A stretch of 9,876 nucleotides of DNA. Source: Lachnospiraceae bacterium UBA1066 (GTDB lineage Bacteria > Bacillota > Clostridia > Lachnospirales > Lachnospiraceae). Below the pieces are notes generated by a model. It had not been told where the DNA came from, did no database searches, and worked only from the letters and a program-made list of their open reading frames with translations. The stretch spans positions 1 through 9,876 of the forward strand of contig DCDB01000161.1 in NCBI GenBank assembly GCA_002316215.1, read 5' to 3'. Both the position numbers and the translations under genes were made by a program. Of this stretch, positions 5,929 through 9,876 are shown piece after piece; position 1 is the first letter of the stretch; every line of letters begins with the position of its first letter.

Positions 5929-6253
5929 TTCTTTTCACCCTTTTTGTACATAAGTGACAGGTCCAAATCCTGTGCGCTCAAATCATTTTTTTTAATTTGC
6001 TTTTGTTCATTTCTTTGGCCTGCGCCTGATGATTTTTTGATGCCCGAATACTATGGCCGGATTGAAAATCACAAATCATTTTTCACTCGGAAATTTTTTA
6101 TAAAACGACCGGAGCTACATATAAACGGCCGATTTTTCGCGTCCGATGAAAAATAGAACTTTCAAAAAATATTTATTTTACACACGGAGATTATTGAAAG
6201 ATGAGAGCAAGCAGCCCGCTTCACGGTATATTAAAAAAATGATCAAACTCTAT
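5929..6253. other. AT-rich intergenic region, no convincing gene
   Basis: This stretch separates the surface cassette from the 223-aa protein gene. It is rich in A and T runs. A minus-strand frame of 33 codons (5978-6079, MICDFQSGHSIR...) exists but has no good ribosome binding site. After the stop at 6254 I find no strong terminator: the best candidates are a distant CTTTCAA/TTGAAAG pair with a loop of about 28 nt, and a 5-bp GGCCG/CGGTC stem with a 14-nt loop before GTTTTAT. A plus-strand frame stays open across part of it only because it continues antisense from the neighbouring gene. Confidence 0.6.
5957..5981 (+). other. tRNA T-arm-like remnant
   Basis: ACAGG-TCCAAAT-CCTGT (5957-5973) is exactly a 5-bp stem with a 7-nt loop, and the loop matches the tRNA T-loop at every conserved position except 55 (C for T). 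Seven bases GCGCTCA plus an A follow, as an acceptor 3' strand and discriminator would, and then a T-run (from 5985). There is no CCA and no matching TGAGCGC 5' acceptor strand upstream, so this is not an intact tRNA. It could be a tRNA 3'-end left at an old integration site, or coincidence. Confidence 0.25.
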
Positions 6254-6967
6254 TCAGCTTTTAGATCGATCCCGAAGCTTGCGCAGACATATAACAAAAA
6301 CTATAACAAATGATAAAGAAAGCATTATGAGCATTTCACTGATCGGCTGCAAATCGCCGGTCTTTACCGGTGTTGCATAAAAATCTTTTTTTTCTTGATT
6401 GCGCTCGGTATCTTCCCTTTGGATATCGGAAGAAGGTGTCTCTGTCGAATAAACATTTGTAAAAGATGCTGAATTCATCTTCCCTGTATCATTGTTTCTG
6501 CACATACAGATACTCGATGTAAGGACACCGGAATTGTTTGAAAAAACACTTACCTCAATGTGGTAAATGGAAGGATCCAGGCTGCAACCGGAAATGGCAT
6601 CATCTAATTGCCTTATCTGATAATAATAGTTCCCAGGCGCTGAAAAATTAATCGGTCCAAAACATGCTGTGCCGGATTCAGTAAATTTCAATTCAGCATC
6701 GTCCGGCATAGGATTTCCTCCCCGGTCGGTGATTAACTGAAGTGTATAGACAGCAATGGAACCTGCCGGCGGATTTCCGGAAATTTTTATTTCTGCCGGT
6801 ATATTTACGTTTACGATAGTATTTTCCGATGCCTCAACTTTCAAAGGAGCTCCGAACCATCCCTTAAACTGTAATCCGGACAGCATTATTAAACCTGTTA
6901 TAAGGAAACAGGAAAATAGAAAATTAACATATTTTTTTAAAATCACTTTCCGGCTTTGTTTCTGCAT
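6254..6967 (-). CDS. Secreted wall-anchored protein with one pilin-like (Spy0128/FctA-type) domain
   Basis: This 237-aa protein has a basic N-terminus and hydrophobic helix (about residues 13-33) with a likely signal-peptidase site after VEA (46). One Spy0128-type beta domain spans about 50-174, with YTLQL (74-78), FGPINFSAPGNYYYQI (103-118) and the closing FTNVY (169-173). A charged spacer leads to a PVKTGD sorting motif (200-205), a hydrophobic helix (about 211-229) and the basic tail RKLRDRSKS. PVKTG is not a classic LPXTG, so anchoring by a non-class-A sortase is inferred. By family pattern Lys61 and Asn171 would form the isopeptide bond, but the usual catalytic Glu in Y-x-I-x-E is Gln120 here. 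The mature domain instead has four Cys (102, 128, 154, 156), which is unusual. It is last in the cassette, 7 nt after the coiled-coil gene. The start at 6967 is 13 nt from GGAG, so it may depend on coupling; a downstream GTG at codon 8 is an alternative. Confidence 0.75.
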   Translation of the reverse strand: MQKQSRKVILKKYVNFLFSCFLITGLIMLSGLQFKGWFGAPLKVEASENTIVNVNIPAEIKISGNPPAGSIAVYTLQLITDRGGNPMPDDAELKFTESGTACFGPINFSAPGNYYYQIRQLDDAISGCSLDPSIYHIEVSVFSNNSGVLTSSICMCRNNDTGKMNSASFTNVYSTETPSSDIQREDTERNQEKKDFYATPVKTGDLQPISEMLIMLSLSFVIVFVICLRKLRDRSKS

Positions 6968-6972
6968 GTCAT
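6943..6972 (-). other. Nine-codon overlapping ORF at the pilin-like gene start
   Basis: An ATG at 6972, five bases before the annotated start and out of frame with it, lies at ideal distance (8 nt) from the GGAG that ends the upstream gene. It encodes MTCRNKAGK and a TGA. If ribosomes choose it, translation of the pilin-like protein would be reduced or need re-initiation. It may simply be a chance ATG. Confidence 0.3.
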
Positions 6973-6974
6973 TT

Positions 6975-7268
6975 TCAATTCTCCGTTTTGTCTTTAGTCT
7001 GATTCTTTTCGCTTAAACTATCTGAAATTTCTCTATCAGTGCATATTTCATTCCGGTATTTTTTTTGCATCTGCTCGATTATCTGAAGTTTTTCATCCAG
7101 CAAAGCCTGCTGCTTTGCTTTTTCAATGTCGAGTACATGCTGATATTCTCTCTGTAACAAACCAATTTTTTCCCAAACGTCATCCTCATCGACACCGCCG
7201 ATAAATCTGCGACGAAATTTCAGCTTCTTTAAAAATTCTGCAAGATCCTCCATTGTCTGCGATGCCAT
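6975..7268 (-). CDS. Small DivIVA/GpsB-like coiled-coil protein
   Basis: The protein is about 97 aa, cytosolic, with no signal or membrane segment. Residues about 8-40 (EFLKKLKFRRRFIGGVDEDD followed by VWEKIGLLQREYQHVL) resemble the N-terminal membrane- and curvature-binding part of DivIVA, where an F-x-GYDxDEV core precedes FL and a Y near the end of the helix; here the core reads FIGGVDEDDV. A charged helical coiled coil follows (about 41-72, DIEKAKQQALLDEKLQIIEQ), then a polar tail. It is much shorter than DivIVA and closer in size to GpsB. I prefer ATG at 7268: it has AGGAAG at 6-nt spacing, and its start lies 1 nt after the adhesin TGA (TGATATG), a translational-coupling arrangement. A start at 7286, overlapping the adhesin, would add six residues. 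Its place between two surface-protein genes suggests a role in localising or assembling them. Confidence 0.7.
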   Translation of the reverse strand: MASQTMEDLAEFLKKLKFRRRFIGGVDEDDVWEKIGLLQREYQHVLDIEKAKQQALLDEKLQIIEQMQKKYRNEICTDREISDSLSEKNQTKDKTEN

Positions 7269-7269
7269 A

Positions 7270-9876
7270 TCAGTCTTCCTTTCCATTGAGGTAAGTCCTC
7301 ATTGCAGCAGCAAGAAACGTGATAAATAATATGATTGCTATGATCAGCATCCTGACAAAAGGTTCACACTCTGATTTAACGCCTGTTGGAATATTGATGA
7401 TTTTTTCATTTGTAAAAACCACCTGTTTTCCGCCATAAGTAACTCCATAGGTACTGGAATAGGCAAGGGAACCAGAGGTTTCATTACTGTTCCGGACCGT
7501 AACAGGATCAGCGGTATTGATGGAAGTTCCTTGTTTATTTATATTCAATGTCGTATAACGTATTGCATAGTCTGCCGCATAATTCACTTCTGTTATCTGA
7601 TAGCCTGCATTTGGCGGAAGTTTGGATAGAACAAAGCGGTCACCGGATTGCAGCTTTATTGCTGTTGCATCATTCCCATCCACCTGAGAGATCGTGCCAT
7701 TTGTAAATAAAATATTCTTTTTTTCACCGCCATTAATCGTATACGTAAACGCACCGGAGATTCCAGTGTTTCCGGTATTTCCCATTGTCAGGGCAATTGA
7801 AAATTCCCATTCACGTGCCCGGTCTCCCATGTTGCCGGTCACTTCTTTTTGAATCGCAAGCTTACGCATGCTTCCCCATACCACCGCATTATTTCCTGCT
7901 GCCTCAAAGGTTCCGAAAAGATCATCGTCTTCCGAACCTGTGTTATTGTCATTAAAAAAGTTTATAAGGCCCTCTACTGTAGATGCATCTGAATCACTTG
8001 TGACTGCGAATTGATTCCTTTCCTGCATATTCGTTCCGGCCGGAGCGGAAGTATTGGTAATTGACGAAATGCCTACTTTCCCGGTCAGTCCGCCGTCTGC
8101 AATGAAAGTATACCCTCCTGCTAAATACAAATTGGATGTACGTCCCTTATTGCTGACGGTATAAGACGTATAGGTACATCCTGAATTATTATTCTCTATA
8201 TCGATGCTCCCGGATACTTTCAGAGTCCCACTCATCCGGTAGAAACCGCCGCCCGTTCCATGGCCGGTATTATTCGTAATTGTTCCTCCCGTCAATATAC
8301 ATGTTCCGCTTTCTTGTACGATTGCGCCACCGCCTGCTCCGGATGCGCTCAGGGAAGCATTATCCGTGATGATACCGCCATTCATTGTAAACGTACCATT
8401 GCTCCAGCTATCAATCGCGCTTCCGCTGTCTCCGCTCTGTCTGTATGAATAGCAGTGATCGATGCTGCCGCCGTTCATTGTGAATACGCCGCCGTTGTTT
8501 GCGACTCCGCCTCCGTACTGGGCTTCGCAATTCGTTATCCCGGAGCCTTCATTCATATTAAGAGTTCCTGTATTAAATATGGCACCGGCTGTATTTGCAG
8601 TTGCAGAGCTGTAGTTATTCTGAAGAACTGCGTTATTATTTAGATTAAGCGTACCGGAATTACCGATGAGATATGACGCTGCCATAGTGCCGGCATGATT
8701 GCTGCCCCACGCACCATCCACAGTGATTGTACCGAGATTCAATGTCGTACCTGATGGAACACTGAAGAGTGTCCCTGAGTATTGCGCATTGCGGACAAGC
8801 ATCGCTTGTGTTCCTTCCGCCCCTCTGTAAGAATAGCCATCCGCTGCATGAATGTCTGCTGTGGTTATCGTAATATTTTTTCCCTGCGGGACGGTGTGAT
8901 TATATGATAGCTTATAGGATGAGACCAGCATTTCTATACGATAGCTGCCAGTGCTTCCATCGGTCGTCGCTGTTCCGCTGCTAATAGCATCAAAGGCCTG
9001 CTGCAAAGAATAATACGGTGTTGACCCTATCTTGCATACTGCATCTCCCTTCCAGATTACTTTGTTGTCGCCTGCTGTACTTGAAGTTCCGTGCAGATCC
9101 GTTTCCGTTCCATCATTGATATCCGAAAAAAAGTTTCCGAGACCGTTTATGGCAGAAGCATTCGCAGCTTCTGTAGTTGCAAATGATACCCCCGCTGCCA
9201 TCGCCGATACGGGCGATATATACATTCCAATCGTTCCCGTCAGATTACGAGTGACAATAATATTTGCACTTGCTCCGGAAGCAGTATAAAGATCCCTTTT
9301 TTGTGTGCCGGGCGTTACGTTATGATTAGTATCAAAGATCGAACCTCCAAGATTTCCATTTATCGTAATTCCGCCGCTTAAATAAACAGTTCCGCCATTT
9401 CTATAAAAGCCCGCGCCATTTGTTCCGTTTGAATAATTTCCCGTAATGGAACCGCCGCTCAGGTATGCTTTGTCACTGTTTGATTCCAACACGATGGCAG
9501 CGCCTTGTCCTTCACATTTATTTCCTGTAATGCTCCCGCCTGTCATGGTAAAGACGGAACCACTCCATATCTCAATCGCGCTGCCTGAATCATAAAAACT
9601 CTTTGTTCCAATGCAGTTCTCAATACTGCCGCCGGATAAATCCATTTTCCCGTTATATAAAGTAATTCCACCACCGTATCGGGCTTTGCAGTTTTTTATA
9701 CATGCGCCATCCTGCATATAGACATGTCCTGCACTCTTAACCATAATTGCACCGGCTGTCGAATTTCCGCTTTCACTTATACAATTGTTATTCCGAAGCA
9801 CTGCCCCTGTATCCAGATATATCTTTCCCCCCGAGCAAATAATCAGCGGAGAATCTGAATTAATACCGCTGCTCCA
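7270..9876 (-). CDS. Large beta-helix adhesin, 5'-truncated by the window edge, with IPTGV sorting signal
   Basis: The frame is open to the right edge, so the true start and signal peptide lie outside; 868 residues are visible. A GTG at 9801 exists, but the coding pattern continues unbroken above it (IYLDTGA before VLRNNN), so it is not the start. Most of the protein is a parallel beta-helix of short Gly/Asn/Ser-rich rungs such as MNGGSI, LSGGSITGN and GTLNLNNNAVLQNN. These are grouped in two copies of a ~391-residue unit, with an inter-unit segment YYSLQQAFDAISS (about 8990-9020). The C-terminal domain (about 7395-7865) is of the Firmicutes isopeptide type: Lys in AIQKEVTGNMGD (codon 7846-7848), Glu in YQITEVNY (7588-7590) and Asn in VFTNEK (7408-7410) form a complete triad. 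It ends in NIPTGV, a hydrophobic helix and a short charged tail NGKED, an atypical sortase signal. It is the first visible gene of the surface cassette and likely binds host glycans or other cells; the ligand is unknown. Confidence 0.85.
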   Translation of the reverse strand, partial: WSSGINSDSPLIICSGGKIYLDTGAVLRNNNCISESGNSTAGAIMVKSAGHVYMQDGACIKNCKARYGGGITLYNGKMDLSGGSIENCIGTKSFYDSGSAIEIWSGSVFTMTGGSITGNKCEGQGAAIVLESNSDKAYLSGGSITGNYSNGTNGAGFYRNGGTVYLSGGITINGNLGGSIFDTNHNVTPGTQKRDLYTASGASANIIVTRNLTGTIGMYISPVSAMAAGVSFATTEAANASAINGLGNFFSDINDGTETDLHGTSSTAGDNKVIWKGDAVCKIGSTPYYSLQQAFDAISSGTATTDGSTGSYRIEMLVSSYKLSYNHTVPQGKNITITTADIHAADGYSYRGAEGTQAMLVRNAQYSGTLFSVPSGTTLNLGTITVDGAWGSNHAGTMAASYLIGNSGTLNLNNNAVLQNNYSSATANTAGAIFNTGTLNMNEGSGITNCEAQYGGGVANNGGVFTMNGGSIDHCYSYRQSGDSGSAIDSWSNGTFTMNGGIITDNASLSASGAGGGAIVQESGTCILTGGTITNNTGHGTGGGFYRMSGTLKVSGSIDIENNNSGCTYTSYTVSNKGRTSNLYLAGGYTFIADGGLTGKVGISSITNTSAPAGTNMQERNQFAVTSDSDASTVEGLINFFNDNNTGSEDDDLFGTFEAAGNNAVVWGSMRKLAIQKEVTGNMGDRAREWEFSIALTMGNTGNTGISGAFTYTINGGEKKNILFTNGTISQVDGNDATAIKLQSGDRFVLSKLPPNAGYQITEVNYAADYAIRYTTLNINKQGTSINTADPVTVRNSNETSGSLAYSSTYGVTYGGKQVVFTNEKIINIPTGVKSECEPFVRMLIIAIILFITFLAAAMRTYLNGKED
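7876..9804 (-). repeat. Tandem duplication of a ~1.17-kb unit inside the adhesin gene
   Basis: Equivalent landmarks recur at constant distance: AVL-R/Q-NN at 9804 and 8631 (offset 1,173 nt), and the module-end Trp of VIW/VVW at 9052 and 7876 (offset 1,176 nt). Between them matching segments keep their order: ARYGGG/AQYGGG, SGSAIE/SGSAID, VFTMTGG/TFTMNGG, GFYRNGG/GFYRMSG, LGNFFSDIND/LINFFNDNNT. The unit is 391-392 codons. The copies have diverged considerably at the protein level, so the duplication is old rather than recent. The right edge cuts the earlier copy, so further copies may lie outside. Confidence 0.8.

Noticed and set aside
5895..5981. Complete tRNA gene ending at 5981
   Set aside because: No 5' acceptor strand complementary to GCGCTCA, no D-arm and no anticodon arm can be found in the preceding 75 bases.
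5978..6079. Minus-strand 33-codon frame rich in Lys, MICDFQSGHSIR...
   Set aside because: The only upstream signal is a weak GAG, there is no recognisable family, and the length is within chance for AT-rich DNA with A-runs.
5428..6156. Plus-strand 242-codon frame across the 223-aa gene and the intergenic region
   Set aside because: The first part is antisense to a gene with a good ribosome binding site, and the second part is Phe/Ile-rich translation of AT-rich repeats. No start signal and no domain are visible.
7350..7368. Third copy of the 40-bp element (GACAAAAGGT match)
   Set aside because: Only the first ten bases match, the second arm is absent, and the site is inside the adhesin coding sequence for its membrane helix.
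9799..9801. GTG at 9801 as the start of the adhesin
   Set aside because: The frame continues upstream to the window edge with the same beta-helix pattern, and the protein would otherwise lack a signal peptide.

Overview
The window looks like chromosome of a gut-type Clostridia bacterium, most likely Lachnospiraceae. The signs are near-consensus AGGAG/GGAGG ribosome binding sites before most genes, a fucose pathway of the Firmicutes kind, and Gram-positive surface proteins with isopeptide-type domains and atypical sortase sorting signals. This assignment is inference from gene content; no rRNA or other marker gene is present.

Left half (about 91-5172): an L-fucose utilisation locus. On the minus strand, in transcription order, lie L-fucose isomerase (fucI), L-fucose mutarotase (fucU) and an FGGY sugar kinase of the rhamnulokinase family (rhaB-like, probably the L-fuculose kinase here). 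An AraC-family regulator with a cupin sensor domain is divergent from fucI and is the obvious candidate regulator. Mutarotase, isomerase and kinase would turn L-fucose into L-fuculose 1-phosphate. The aldolase and the transporter are not in the window. The non-coding DNA is rich in structure: a 40-bp element with a dyad core occurs once before araC and once before fucU (32/40 identical), a strong hairpin separates fucU from rhaB, and a block of alternative stems lies between fucI and fucU.

Middle (5173-6253): an unrecognised soluble 223-aa protein gene whose stop codon directly abuts the stop of araC. Upstream of it are four imperfect ~18-bp tandem repeats, then about 300 bp of AT-rich DNA with a tRNA T-arm-like stem-loop.

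Right half (6254-9876, minus strand): a tightly packed three-gene surface cassette. In transcription order it holds a very large beta-helix adhesin cut by the right edge (868 residues visible, IPTGV sorting signal), a 97-aa cytosolic coiled-coil protein with a DivIVA-like N-terminus, and a 237-aa secreted protein with one pilin-like (Spy0128/FctA-type) domain and a PVKTG sorting signal. The genes are separated by 1 and 7 nt. This part looks more AT-rich than the fucose half. A DivIVA-like protein between two wall-anchored proteins suggests a surface structure placed at the pole or septum, and is the most system-like part of the window.
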